Below are positions 23,645 to 31,552 of a stretch of DNA of 52,086 nucleotides, one piece after another (positions within the stretch are counted from its first letter, which is position 1; every line of letters begins with the position of its first letter). This DNA is from Chloroflexota bacterium. GTDB lineage: Bacteria; Chloroflexota; Dehalococcoidia; Lucifugimonadales; UBA3495. The DNA lies in assembly GCA_009840165.1 (NCBI GenBank), contig VXOG01000032.1, positions 1 to 52,086 on the forward strand. The letters run 5' to 3'. Below the pieces are notes generated by a model, which saw only the letters and a list, made by a program, of their open reading frames with translations, did not search any database and was not told the DNA's origin. The translations under genes and the position numbers were made by a program.

Positions 23645-24570
23645 TTGACACTCCGTAGCAATTCAGCTTTGCTGGTGATCACAAACTGGTAGGCGAAGTT
23701 CTTGGCTGTATCTGACATCAAAACCGGCGGGATTTTAGAGATTACATTCCGAAATGCTGCGTCAGGTGTATTGCCTAACCGTTCCAAGCCGGGCCTTGCA
23801 ATCTCAGGCTGCCATCTACCAATCAACTGGGCCAATCGCAATGGAGAAAATGCAACTCGGCGGTTTTCGTCTGCGTACACTCGCCCTTTACCTCGCTTCC
23901 CCCGACCCCCTACGATGTAGTTTAGCATCCTATTTTCCGACAGAATCCGTTGCCGCCGGTCATCGTTCAACTCTCGCCCAAGTGATGACGCATGGTCATA
24001 TGAAGGCGCAACTCGAAACAGCGACATTCCTGCTACCATTCTAATCTGCCAATTTTGGTTCAATATTATCATCCAGTTTTCGTGGTGTCGGTCAGTGTTC
24101 CCTATCAGACCATCGAGCATGGCAAACAAAGCCAATTCACTGAGGGTGCCCTCGAAATCCAGAAGTCCGTTTTCGGCTGACCAAGATATTGCCTTGATGA
24201 TGTTCTTTACGTTGTGGTCAGACTGGCCGAATCGACGGGCAATATCGTACCGGCTGACTACATTAGCCAAGACCTCGTTCCCGTGGAAACATTGCAGGCC
24301 TGACGGATTGAACGATTTAGAGATAGTGCCGAGATCGCCGTCGATTTTGGCCAGCTGAACCTCGGCGCATGGAACCCCGATCAGATTGGCGATCTCGGTG
24401 GCTAGTTTTTCGGACCAAATCTCGCTGAGGTTGGTTGGTCGAGGCTTTTTGTAAAGCCACAACTCACCGCCGGGCCCTTCTATCCAGAATTTCTCACGAC
24501 TGCCCAGCTCCTCATGCTGAGCACTTTCGTATTCGGCTACATCAATGATCGGATAAAGATCGTCCGCCAC
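23641..24570 (-). CDS. HipA-like protein kinase
   Basis: A 309-residue serine/threonine-kinase-fold protein of the HipA C-terminal type. A lysine-bearing strand LWLYKKPRP precedes the catalytic loop LIGNTDRHHENW and the metal-binding SYDHASSLG, both characteristic of HipA-like kinases. The compact HipA N-terminal domain is absent, as in split HipS/HipT systems. The GTG at 24570, five nucleotides after the CoA-transferase stop, is preferred over a longer start that would overlap that gene by 118 nt. Local codon use is visibly more AT-rich than neighbouring genes, suggesting transfer. No HipB-type helix-turn-helix gene is adjacent. Confidence 0.72.
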   Translation of the reverse strand: MADDLYPIIDVAEYESAQHEELGSREKFWIEGPGGELWLYKKPRPTNLSEIWSEKLATEIANLIGVPCAEVQLAKIDGDLGTISKSFNPSGLQCFHGNEVLANVVSRYDIARRFGQSDHNVKNIIKAISWSAENGLLDFEGTLSELALFAMLDGLIGNTDRHHENWMIILNQNWQIRMVAGMSLFRVAPSYDHASSLGRELNDDRRQRILSENRMLNYIVGGRGKRGKGRVYADENRRVAFSPLRLAQLIGRWQPEIARPGLERLGNTPDAAFRNVISKIPPVLMSDTAKNFAYQFVITSKAELLRSVK

Positions 24571-24575
24571 TGTTG

Positions 24576-25892
24576 CTAAATCACCCCGCCCTCGGCGTAG
24601 AGGAGCATTTGGGAGTTGGTCAGGCCCAGTTCGCCCTGCAATATCTCCGAGTTGTGCTCGCCGATCAGCGGGGCGCGCCGGCTGATGCGCCATGGGGAGC
24701 CGTTGAGCAGAGCGGCCGGGCCCGGGTACGTGAAAGTGCGGCCCAACTCAGGGTGTTCCACCTCTTTGAAGAATTCGCGATCCGTGAGGTGGTCGTCGCC
24801 CACGATTTCGTCCATGCTGCGGATTGCGCCCCAGGGGAAGTCGCGTTGCTGTCCGCCGTGGAAGGAATCCATCAGCGTGGAGTTCATGAAGAAGTTCTTC
24901 ATCACCTGCACGATGTGATCGTTCTCGGCGGCGATGACCTCGGGGTTTTGATACCGTTCGTCCGTCAGGTCGTCGGCCATGCCGGACTGGTCGAACCAAT
25001 CGGCCAGCAGCTTCAGACGCGCTGGCGTCAGGTTGGTGCCGGAGCGGGTAGTGTTGAGCCAGCCGCCGTCGCCGGTGGGGAACTGGATGGCTGGCGACAT
25101 GTCGGGCGCGGCGTGGCGTCCGGTGTGCCGTTGCACGACCTCGCCGGTGGACAGGTAGATGGCGATGGCTCCCTCGGTGGTGAGGGCGCAAGCCTCGTGT
25201 ATGGAGGCGTCGATGTACTGGCCCTCGCCGGAAAGGAAGCGGTAGTACAAGGCGGCCATGATTCCGATGTAGGCGTAGTGTGCGCCAATGTGCCAGGAAT
25301 TGCCGCCGCCGGGCGCGATGGGCGGCGGGTTCGGCACGTCGATGTCGTCGTAGCCGGAGGATGCCATCTGTCCGCCGCCGGCCATCTGGGTGATGTCACT
25401 GCTGACGTAGTCGCGCCAGGGGCCGGTCTGACCGTAGGGCGTCAACGAGCACATGATCAGGCCGGGGTTGTCGGCGGATAACGTTTCGTAACCGAGGCCC
25501 AGGGATTCCAGGTAGCCGGGCTTGCGGCTTTCCAGCACGATGTCGGCGGTGGCGGCCAGGCGCTTGAAAATCTCCTGGCCCTGCGGGGTCTCCAGGTTCA
25601 AGGTGACGCCGCGCTTGGAAGTGTTGTAGTGCCAGAAGGACAGGCTGCGTTCTCGATGGGGAACGTCGTCCATGAACGGGCCGAAGTTGCGGCACGCCTC
25701 GCCGCCTGGCGGTTCGATCTTGATGAGGTCTGCGCCGTTGTCGGCCATGAGCTTGCCGCAGAACTGGCCCTTCTCGTCGCAGATTTCCAGCACGCGCAGG
25801 CCGTCGAGGGCGCCGGGCAGGGTGAGGTCGGCGGGCTGTGCGCCGCCAATGTCAACACTTTCTTGCTGATTGCCATTGTTCGAGGAAGTCAT
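24576..25892 (-). CDS. CaiB/BaiF family CoA-transferase 1
   Basis: A 438-residue class III CoA-transferase that moves CoA between carboxylic acids. A ribosome site AAGGAGA precedes the ATG. Signature regions are the N-terminal ALDGLRVLEICDEKGQFCGK, the CoA-binding GADLIKIEPPGG, and GQYIDASIHEACA, where the Asp aligns with the catalytic aspartate. It lies in the same direction as a second CoA-transferase 146 nt upstream. The two are too divergent to be recent duplicates. The acid substrate is unknown. Multiple CaiB-type enzymes are a recurrent feature of marine Chloroflexota. Confidence 0.9.
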   Translation of the reverse strand: MTSSNNGNQQESVDIGGAQPADLTLPGALDGLRVLEICDEKGQFCGKLMADNGADLIKIEPPGGEACRNFGPFMDDVPHRERSLSFWHYNTSKRGVTLNLETPQGQEIFKRLAATADIVLESRKPGYLESLGLGYETLSADNPGLIMCSLTPYGQTGPWRDYVSSDITQMAGGGQMASSGYDDIDVPNPPPIAPGGGNSWHIGAHYAYIGIMAALYYRFLSGEGQYIDASIHEACALTTEGAIAIYLSTGEVVQRHTGRHAAPDMSPAIQFPTGDGGWLNTTRSGTNLTPARLKLLADWFDQSGMADDLTDERYQNPEVIAAENDHIVQVMKNFFMNSTLMDSFHGGQQRDFPWGAIRSMDEIVGDDHLTDREFFKEVEHPELGRTFTYPGPAALLNGSPWRISRRAPLIGEHNSEILQGELGLTNSQMLLYAEGGVI

Positions 25893-25920
25893 CGCAGCGT
25901 CTCCTTAATTCAAAATCGTC

Positions 25921-26016
25921 ATTCCCGCGAAAGCGGGAATCCAGAATTGATAATCATCAGTTTCCTTCCTGATTCGCTTCACCTTGCGGTATCTGGATTC
26001 CGGCGGAAGCCGGAAT
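25921..26016. repeat. Two ATTCC-type dispersed palindromes between CoA-transferases
   Basis: ATTCCCGCGAAAGCGGGAAT (25921-25940) and the variant ATTCCGGCGGAAGCCGGAAT (25997-26016), in opposite orientation as judged by the flanking GTC/GAC, enclose 56 nt. They fill most of the 146-nt gap between the two CoA-transferase genes. Confidence 0.85.
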
Positions 26017-26038
26017 GACGTGGTGAAATTGACAACAA

Positions 26039-27364
26039 TCAGCGCAGGGCCTCCTCGATGTAGGGGTAGCGGTCCATGGTGGTGGGCCAAAGGACGCCGT
26101 TCTCGTAACCGTTCAACACGTCCTCATGGGTCTCGCCCAGCAGGTTTTCCAGAACCTCTCGGTTGTGCTGTCCAATCAGGGGCGGCGGGTTGGCGATACG
26201 GGCCGGGGACTTGGACATCTTGAATGGAGCATTCTGGAACTTCCATGGGCCAAGCATGGGGTGATCCATGGGCACGTACATATCGCGGTGCCTCAGTTGC
26301 GGGTCATTATCCACGCGGTCCTGGCTGCTCTGCACTGCCATGGCGCGGATGCCGGCGGCCTGGCACTTCTCGGTGAGCTCGTACTTGCCCATCGTCTTGG
26401 TCCACTTTTCGATGTGACCGTCCATCTCTTCCTGGTATTCCAGGCGGCCGTCGATGGTGTCGAATCGGTCGTCAGCCCAGGCGGGGCTGCCCATCAGCTT
26501 GACCAGTCCGTGCCATTCGTCATCGGACAGACAGGCGATGACGGCCCAGTCGTTATAGCCGCCGGGATCGGTGCGGTAGGCGTTGTGGGGCGCGGCGATA
26601 GGGCCACGGTAGTTGTTAACCACCTCGGCGCCGGGCCACACGGTGCGGTTGCCCGGCGGGAAGCCCTCGCGGCGAGCTTGGCGTCCGTTGACAGTCTTGT
26701 CCAGGAACGCGGGGCCGGTTAGGGTGATGCCGGTGATCATCTGGGAGAGGTCAACGTGCTGGCCTTTGCCGGTGGCGGATCTATGGCGCAGAGCGGTGAG
26801 CGCGCTGATCGCGCCGTACATACCGCCGGTGTCGTCGAGGTACGACCAGCCCCAGCCGGCCGGCGGCGCGCCGGGCAAGCCGGACAAGTGAGTCAGGCCG
26901 CTGAGGGCCTGGGCCGCCGGACCCATGGTGCCGTACCAGTGGTAGCGCCCGGTGTGTCCGAAGCCGGCCATGGACACGTAGATGATGTCGGGACGGATTT
27001 TCTTTAGCTGGTCATAGCCCAGGCCCCAGCGCTGCATGATCCGGCTGCTGAAATTCTCGATAACCACGTCGGAGACCGAGATGAGCCGCTTGACCAGTTC
27101 GAGACCCTCTTCCGTGCGGGTGTTGACGCTGATGCCGCGTTTGTTGGCGTTGGTGTCAGCGAACTGGCCGGTGGAGTTGGGGCCAGGCTCTACTCCGGGG
27201 GGAACGGTGAAGCGGTTCTGGCGCAGGGTGTCCAGGTTCAGCGGCCATTCGACCTTAATAACCTCCGCGCCCAGGGTGCCCAGCCAGCGGGCGGCCCAGG
27301 GACCGGCGCGCACCCAGGTGAAATCGACGACGCGGATGCCTTTCAGTGGTGTCGGCAGGGGCAT
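26039..27364 (-). CDS. CaiB/BaiF family CoA-transferase 2
   Basis: A 441-residue class III CoA-transferase. It begins MPLPTPLKGIRVVDFTWVRA and shows GAEVIKVEWP, the FADTNANKRGISVN block typical of the family, and GKGQHVDLSQM with the catalytic Asp. A GGGAGG ribosome site precedes the ATG. It is the first gene of a minus-strand run with CoA-transferase 1 and the HipA/HIRAN pair. The products may act on different acyl-CoA substrates. Family assignment is secure; the substrate is not known. Confidence 0.92.
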   Translation of the reverse strand: MPLPTPLKGIRVVDFTWVRAGPWAARWLGTLGAEVIKVEWPLNLDTLRQNRFTVPPGVEPGPNSTGQFADTNANKRGISVNTRTEEGLELVKRLISVSDVVIENFSSRIMQRWGLGYDQLKKIRPDIIYVSMAGFGHTGRYHWYGTMGPAAQALSGLTHLSGLPGAPPAGWGWSYLDDTGGMYGAISALTALRHRSATGKGQHVDLSQMITGITLTGPAFLDKTVNGRQARREGFPPGNRTVWPGAEVVNNYRGPIAAPHNAYRTDPGGYNDWAVIACLSDDEWHGLVKLMGSPAWADDRFDTIDGRLEYQEEMDGHIEKWTKTMGKYELTEKCQAAGIRAMAVQSSQDRVDNDPQLRHRDMYVPMDHPMLGPWKFQNAPFKMSKSPARIANPPPLIGQHNREVLENLLGETHEDVLNGYENGVLWPTTMDRYPYIEEALR

Positions 27365-27467
27365 TGGTAAGCCTCCCGTGGGGTGTTAAACCCGAGTGTC
27401 GGTAGTGGCCGCAAGTTTAGGGCAAGACTGGGCGGCGGGCAACCTTGCGCGGCTCCTCTGGAATTGC

Positions 27468-27497
27468 TTGACCCAAATCGCAAGGGCTACCTATACT
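27468..27497 (+). promoter_or_regulatory. Sigma-70 promoter for the membrane protein gene
   Basis: TTGACC (27468-27473) and TATACT (27492-27497) are 18 nt apart, a strong match. Transcription would start near 27504, placing the longer start at 27396 upstream of the message and supporting translation from 27531 or 27540. Confidence 0.7.
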
Positions 27498-27530
27498 CCG
27501 CGTGGTACATCCGCCTATGGTGTGCGGAGG

Positions 27531-28283
27531 ATGGGGCAGTTGGATATTAGCTTGATTTTCCCCGGCGGGTTGTCGGTGGACGCCGCGCAGCAGTTGCTGT
27601 GGCCGGTATTGGTGGTGGTGCTGGGCATGACGGCGTATGCCGTTTTCGTTTTCAAGTTCTACCGTTTCGTGGCGGCGCGGGATATGTTCGGCCTGGATTT
27701 GTCCAGGAACGATGCAGTACGCGGCGCGGCATTCTGGGATCTGATATTCCTCATCTGGTACGTTATACGGTACGTTGTTCTGTTCCCGGCGTTTGCTTTT
27801 TTCTGGTTCGCGGCGCTCACGCTGATCCTGGTATTCCTGTCCGAAGACCGCGAACTGTCCAGCATATTGTTGATTGCCATGGCGACTGTTAGCGCGATTC
27901 GCGTTACGGCGTACTACAACGAGGAGCTTTCCCGCGACCTGGCCAAGATATTGCCTTTCGCAGTGCTGAGCGTATTCATCATCGACACGACCTCTCTTTT
28001 CAATTTGGAATCGTCCCTGGAAACACTGGGGGAAATCAACGCGCACCTGGATACCATTGCCTATTATCTGTTCTTCCTGGTGGCGCTGGAATTCGGGCTG
28101 CGGCTCATCTACGTGCTGTTCAGGCTTATTTTCCCGAGCCGGCGCGAGGCTGAAGTTGACCACCGGCCGGTGGCGGTTCCCAGCAGGCAGCCGGCCCAGC
28201 CGGCTGCGCAGAGCGCGGACGTTGCAGAATTTGACGGTCAAGAACGTGAGCAGGGAGTAAACGTCAGCCAACGTTCCGATTAG
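27531..28283 (+). CDS. Integral membrane protein of unknown function
   Basis: A 250-residue protein with six or so hydrophobic helices: WPVLVVVLGMTAYAVFVFKF, an FWDLIFLIWYVIRYVVLFPA stretch, LILVFL, LLIAMATVSAIRVTAYY, AVLSVFIIDTTSLF and YYLFFLVALEFGLRLIYVLF. A charged, Pro/Gln-rich cytoplasmic tail follows. No known family was recognised. GGAGG directly abuts the ATG at 27531, while an in-frame TTG at 27540 lies 9 nt downstream of it, so the true start may be the TTG. It has its own promoter and converges with a small exported protein gene, their stops overlapping by 3 nt. Confidence 0.7.
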   Translation: MGQLDISLIFPGGLSVDAAQQLLWPVLVVVLGMTAYAVFVFKFYRFVAARDMFGLDLSRNDAVRGAAFWDLIFLIWYVIRYVVLFPAFAFFWFAALTLILVFLSEDRELSSILLIAMATVSAIRVTAYYNEELSRDLAKILPFAVLSVFIIDTTSLFNLESSLETLGEINAHLDTIAYYLFFLVALEFGLRLIYVLFRLIFPSRREAEVDHRPVAVPSRQPAQPAAQSADVAEFDGQEREQGVNVSQRSD

Positions 28284-28639
28284 TCGCCAACGAAACGAGC
28301 CAGGAGAGAGCCGTCAGGTTGGGTCTCGTACCACACGGTTATCGTGGTTCCCTGTATCTGGTGGTCTTTCAAGTGACCCACCGATACGCCCACCCAACCA
28401 TCCGAGCGGAATTCCCAGTTTGTTCCATCCTCGTCCGTGATGGCGAGTAATTTGAAGTGGCGGGGATTGTCGGCCTGAGGGTTCACCCGGTCAATGTGTC
28501 CGGTGACGTGGGGAAGCTTGGGATACAACGAGTAGCCGTCGCCGTGGCCGGAGTCGGGCGTCTGACTAGCGTCGCAGGCCAACGATGAGGCCAGCAGCAA
28601 CGCCAAAAAGTAGCAAATCAAACCGACGTGCTTTATCAT
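28280..28639 (-). CDS. Small exported protein, possibly a lipoprotein
   Basis: A 119-residue protein with an N-terminal signal segment (MIKHVGLICYFLALLLASS) followed by LACDAS, a near-lipobox, so it may be lipid-anchored outside the membrane. The mature part has a beta-rich OB-like look (HVTGHIDRVNPQ, FKLLAITDEDGTNWEF, TITVWYETQPDGSLLARFVG). It is divergent from ctaA with a 57-nt gap. No function could be recognised; a link to cytochrome oxidase assembly is only suggested by position. Confidence 0.6.
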   Translation of the reverse strand: MIKHVGLICYFLALLLASSLACDASQTPDSGHGDGYSLYPKLPHVTGHIDRVNPQADNPRHFKLLAITDEDGTNWEFRSDGWVGVSVGHLKDHQIQGTTITVWYETQPDGSLLARFVGD

Positions 28640-28696
28640 TATAGTTGTCGCTGGCCGCCGTCTGGACACAAAAAGGGTCGGCCGCGAAGGACGTAA

Positions 28697-29662
28697 ATGG
28701 CAGCGATTGGCATTGCCGGACAACCCGACCGCGCGCGCAGGCGCTTTACCTGGCTACAGGGGCTGTCCACTGTTACCGCGATCAGCGTTTTCATTCTGGT
28801 GATAATCGGAGGTATCGTCCGGGTCACAGAGTCCGGCTTGGGTTGCCCGGATTGGCCGCTATGTTACGGCAAACTGCTGCCGCCTTTAGAATACACGGCG
28901 ATTATTGAATACACCCATCGTTTCGTGGCTTCCGTAATCGTGGGGCCGTTGGTGTTGGCGACGGCTATAGTGGCCCTGGCGCGATACCGGAATGACCGGT
29001 GGGTGTGGATTCCCGCGGCAATTTCGGTTCCCCTGCTGATTGTACAGGGGTTGCTGGGTGGTGTGACGGTTTTGACACATCTTCCGGGAGAGATCGTGGC
29101 ATTACATCTCGGCACTGCGGAGGCTTTGTTTGCCGTGTGCCTGTTCATAATGGTCGCATCGTACCGCACTCCGATCACCCGAACGGAGGCGGCAACGGGC
29201 GACGGTTACCACCGCTGGGCGATAGCCGGCGCAGCGGGCGTTTACGTGGTAATCATTTCCGGCGCGGTGGTAACGGCGATGGGGGCGACCGGCGGCTGTG
29301 TGACCTGGCCGTTGTGCCACGGCAGCGCCTTCCCCATGACGCACCTGTCAGGAATCCACATGTTCCATAGATACGTGGTGCTGGTTCTGGGGGCGCTGTT
29401 GCTCTACGCGGTGTGGCGATGCAGCGTCGGCCGAGGAACCGATGGCACGTTGCGGTGGCTGGCCGGGTTGACTTTATTGACTTTCGTAGCCCAGGTAATT
29501 GTAGGCGCGGCGACAATCTGGCTGGACTTCCAGGCCCACTGGCGCGCGCTGCATCTGACCGCGGCGACGGCGGTTTGGGCCGGCGCGGTGGGAATGGCCG
29601 TGATCGCGTATCTCAACGCGCGGACGGTTTGGGGTGTCCGGGCTTGGGAGCAGGTGGATTAG
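28697..29662 (+). CDS. ctaA: Haem A synthase (Cox15/CtaA)
   Basis: Oxidises the C8 methyl of haem O to the formyl of haem A for aa3-type oxidases. This is a 321-residue protein with eight membrane helices arranged as two four-helix halves. The paired Cys loops GLGCPDWPLCYG and GGCVTWPLCHG and the haem-ligand histidines in EYTHR, ALHLGTAEAL, MFHRY and ALHLTAA are all present. GAAGGA is the ribosome site. ctaB follows after a single nucleotide, so the two are co-translated. Confidence 0.95.
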   Translation: MAAIGIAGQPDRARRRFTWLQGLSTVTAISVFILVIIGGIVRVTESGLGCPDWPLCYGKLLPPLEYTAIIEYTHRFVASVIVGPLVLATAIVALARYRNDRWVWIPAAISVPLLIVQGLLGGVTVLTHLPGEIVALHLGTAEALFAVCLFIMVASYRTPITRTEAATGDGYHRWAIAGAAGVYVVIISGAVVTAMGATGGCVTWPLCHGSAFPMTHLSGIHMFHRYVVLVLGALLLYAVWRCSVGRGTDGTLRWLAGLTLLTFVAQVIVGAATIWLDFQAHWRALHLTAATAVWAGAVGMAVIAYLNARTVWGVRAWEQVD

Positions 29663-29663
29663 A

Positions 29664-30641
29664 ATGGCCGGGAACGCGCCACAGGCCCAACGGGACGCCG
29701 AAACTCTGGAGGCCGGCGCGGCAGCAGTTGGCGCGGGTGAGTCAACCCGGCAGTCGTTTGGAGCGGTTGCCCGAGACTACGTAACGCTGACCAAGCCCAA
29801 GATCATTTCACTGTTGCTGGTGACCGCAGCGGGCGGGATGTTTCTTGCCGAACAGGGCGTGCCGTCGTTGGTGACACTGGCGTGGGTCTGGATCGGGGGC
29901 GCGTTGGCGTCCGGCGGGGCCAACGCCATCAACCAGCACCTGGATCGGGACATAGACCGTGAGATGCGACGCACGCAGAGCCGTCCGGTGGCCGGGGAGC
30001 GGGTGTCGCCCCGTTACGCGCTGGCGTTCGGCATCGGGTTGAACGTGGCAGCGTTCGCGCTGCTGGCAACGCTGGTGAATCCGCTGGCGGCGATCCTGAC
30101 GCTGCTGGCCAGCCTGTTCTACGTATTCGTCTATACCTTGTGGCTCAAACGGACGACCCCGAACAACATCGTGATTGGAGGCGCAGCGGGAGCCGTACCG
30201 CCGATGGTGGGTTGGGTAGCCGTGACCGGGAGCCTGGACCTGCCGGCGGTGTACCTGTTTGCCATCATTTTCTTCTGGACGCCGCCGCATTTCTGGGCGT
30301 TGTCCCTGTTGATTGAGAAGGACTACGAGCAGGCCGGAGTGCCGATGCTGCCGGTAGTTTCATCACGCGGCCAGACTACCCTGCACATCTTCCTGTATTC
30401 CATCGCGCTGACCGGACTTACGCTGATGTTTGCGCTGCTGCCGGATGTTGGGTTGATATACCTGGCATGTGCTGCGGTACTGGGCGCTCCGTTCATCTGG
30501 CTGGCGTGGCGGCTGTGGCGGGAGGACTCGCGGGGCAGGGCGAAAGCGACGTACCTGTATTCGCTGGCCTATCTGGCGCTGCTGTTCGTGGCGGTGATGG
30601 TGGACAGCGTGGTCAAGTCGAACTTGAACGTTGCGATATAA
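29664..30641 (+). CDS. ctaB: Protohaem IX farnesyltransferase (haem O synthase)
   Basis: UbiA-family prenyltransferase that attaches a farnesyl group to haem b, giving haem O. It has 325 residues and eight to nine membrane helices. The first Asp-rich motif is NQHLDRDIDREMRRTQSRP. The second conserved loop is YTLWLKRTTPNNIVIGGAAG. FFWTPPHFWALSL is a further signature of the family. The ATG at 29664 is 1 nt after the ctaA stop. It ends before a small antisense toxin-antitoxin-like module that separates it from the oxidase subunit genes. Confidence 0.95.
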   Translation: MAGNAPQAQRDAETLEAGAAAVGAGESTRQSFGAVARDYVTLTKPKIISLLLVTAAGGMFLAEQGVPSLVTLAWVWIGGALASGGANAINQHLDRDIDREMRRTQSRPVAGERVSPRYALAFGIGLNVAAFALLATLVNPLAAILTLLASLFYVFVYTLWLKRTTPNNIVIGGAAGAVPPMVGWVAVTGSLDLPAVYLFAIIFFWTPPHFWALSLLIEKDYEQAGVPMLPVVSSRGQTTLHIFLYSIALTGLTLMFALLPDVGLIYLACAAVLGAPFIWLAWRLWREDSRGRAKATYLYSLAYLALLFVAVMVDSVVKSNLNVAI

Positions 30642-30706
30642 GGCAGCGCAACCGGAATGGCGGGCGGACGTAACAGCGCATTCATGCGCAGGATTCGCCG
30701 GGCCGG

Positions 30707-31048
30707 TCAGGAAAGTCGGCCGGATCCGCCCAAGTCTTCTATGAGCGGCGGCAGGTAATTGACGATAACGTCGTGCAGAATATCCAGCCGGATGTTGTAG
30801 TACTCGTGAACCAGTCGGTGCCGCATCCCGATCATGCGGGGCCAATCCACCTGCGGGTATCTGGCCAACGTGCCTGGATCCGACTTGTACGCCGCTTCAC
30901 CCACGTTCTCCACGAACTTGGACAAAGCGGCGCTTTTGACTACATCTTGCGATAATTGTTCCAAGCTATCGCCATCCAGCACTGCGATGGCAAGTTCGGC
31001 ATAACGGAGCATGTCGATGACGCGGTGTGAGTCGTCACGCCTGTTCAT
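30707..31048 (-). CDS. HepT-like HEPN ribonuclease toxin (DUF86)
   Basis: A 113-residue HEPN protein of the HepT/DUF86 type. The RX4HxY motif is intact in MRHRLVHEYY: R and H form the ribonuclease site and Y is the residue that MntA normally AMPylates. VGEAAYKSDPG is the other conserved block. The gene overlaps the end of the mntA-like gene by 14 nt. It should be a working RNase toxin if expressed. It lies antisense inside the cytochrome oxidase cluster. Confidence 0.85.
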   Translation of the reverse strand: MNRRDDSHRVIDMLRYAELAIAVLDGDSLEQLSQDVVKSAALSKFVENVGEAAYKSDPGTLARYPQVDWPRMIGMRHRLVHEYYNIRLDILHDVIVNYLPPLIEDLGGSGRLS

Positions 31049-31346
31049 ATTGCGCTTTCACCGTAGCAACGATTTCATCACGGAACGCCGGGTGCAGTTC
31101 CTCTGCCGTCCGTACCCCCGTCCGATAGCCGACAATTTCTTCCAACTCTTCCTCCAGGTCCCCGTACCACCACGAGAAATCGGTTGCCTTCACGCCGGGG
31201 GCGAACTCAACCAGCGCATAGACATCTACGTGGGGATTGGGCCGGCCCTGTAGGTCGGGGTCGAACAGGGCGAATTTGGCGATGCCTTTCCTGATGCAAA
31301 ACTCGGCGATGTTTGCCCTCAGCTCTGGAGTTACGGTAACTATCAT
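31035..31346 (-). CDS. MntA-like nucleotidyltransferase antitoxin, degenerate active site
   Basis: A 103-residue protein of the minimal-nucleotidyltransferase (MNT) antitoxin type that precedes hepT. The expected GSx10DxD site is altered: the segment reads FALFDPDLQGRPNPHVDVYALVEF in outline, with Phe-Asp where Gly-Ser belongs and Tyr in place of the second Asp. Target AMPylation may be lost, leaving only physical binding of HepT. CGGAG gives a ribosome site before the ATG. The pairing with hepT is typical in order and overlap. Confidence 0.78.
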   Translation of the reverse strand: MIVTVTPELRANIAEFCIRKGIAKFALFDPDLQGRPNPHVDVYALVEFAPGVKATDFSWWYGDLEEELEEIVGYRTGVRTAEELHPAFRDEIVATVKAQYEQA

Positions 31347-31381
31347 AATTGGCGCTCCGATTAAGGCAGACTCTCACTCTT

Positions 31382-31387
31382 ATTATA
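31382..31387 (-). promoter_or_regulatory. -10 element for mntA-hepT
   Basis: A consensus TATAAT on the minus strand lies 36 nt upstream of the mntA-like start. No -35 hexamer at standard spacing is evident. Confidence 0.4.
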
Positions 31388-31456
31388 GCCACCGGGCGGC
31401 GATGAACTCCGCGTTCATTGCGCTCACGAAATCCCCTGGCCGGCAGGGTTCGCAAA

Positions 31457-31485
31457 TTGACAGGTATAGGCGCGTGTGCTATGGT
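31457..31485 (+). promoter_or_regulatory. Sigma-70 promoter for the cox operon
   Basis: TTGACA (31457-31462), a 17-nt spacer ending in TGC, and TATGGT (31480-31485) form a strong promoter with an extended -10. Transcription would begin near 31492, leaving about 60 nt of leader and ruling out the longer coxB start at 31418. Confidence 0.75.
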
Positions 31486-31552
31486 ACGCGCCGCTAGTGA
31501 AATTTTGCACACACGGCGGTCACCGTCATTCCGCCGTATCCGGGGGTTCACG

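Noticed and set aside
24571-24693. Longer N terminus of the HipA-like kinase
   Set aside because: It overlaps the end of the conserved CoA-transferase gene and is Arg/Pro-rich without similarity. The GTG at 24570 fits spacing and ribosome site.
25893-26038. Short CRISPR array between CoA-transferases
   Set aside because: Only two non-identical palindromic copies in opposite orientation, and no cas genes in the window.
31418-31552. Longer N terminus of coxB
   Set aside because: It would begin upstream of a strong promoter (TTGACA at 31457) and encodes non-conserved Arg-rich sequence. The ATG at 31553 has a ribosome site.
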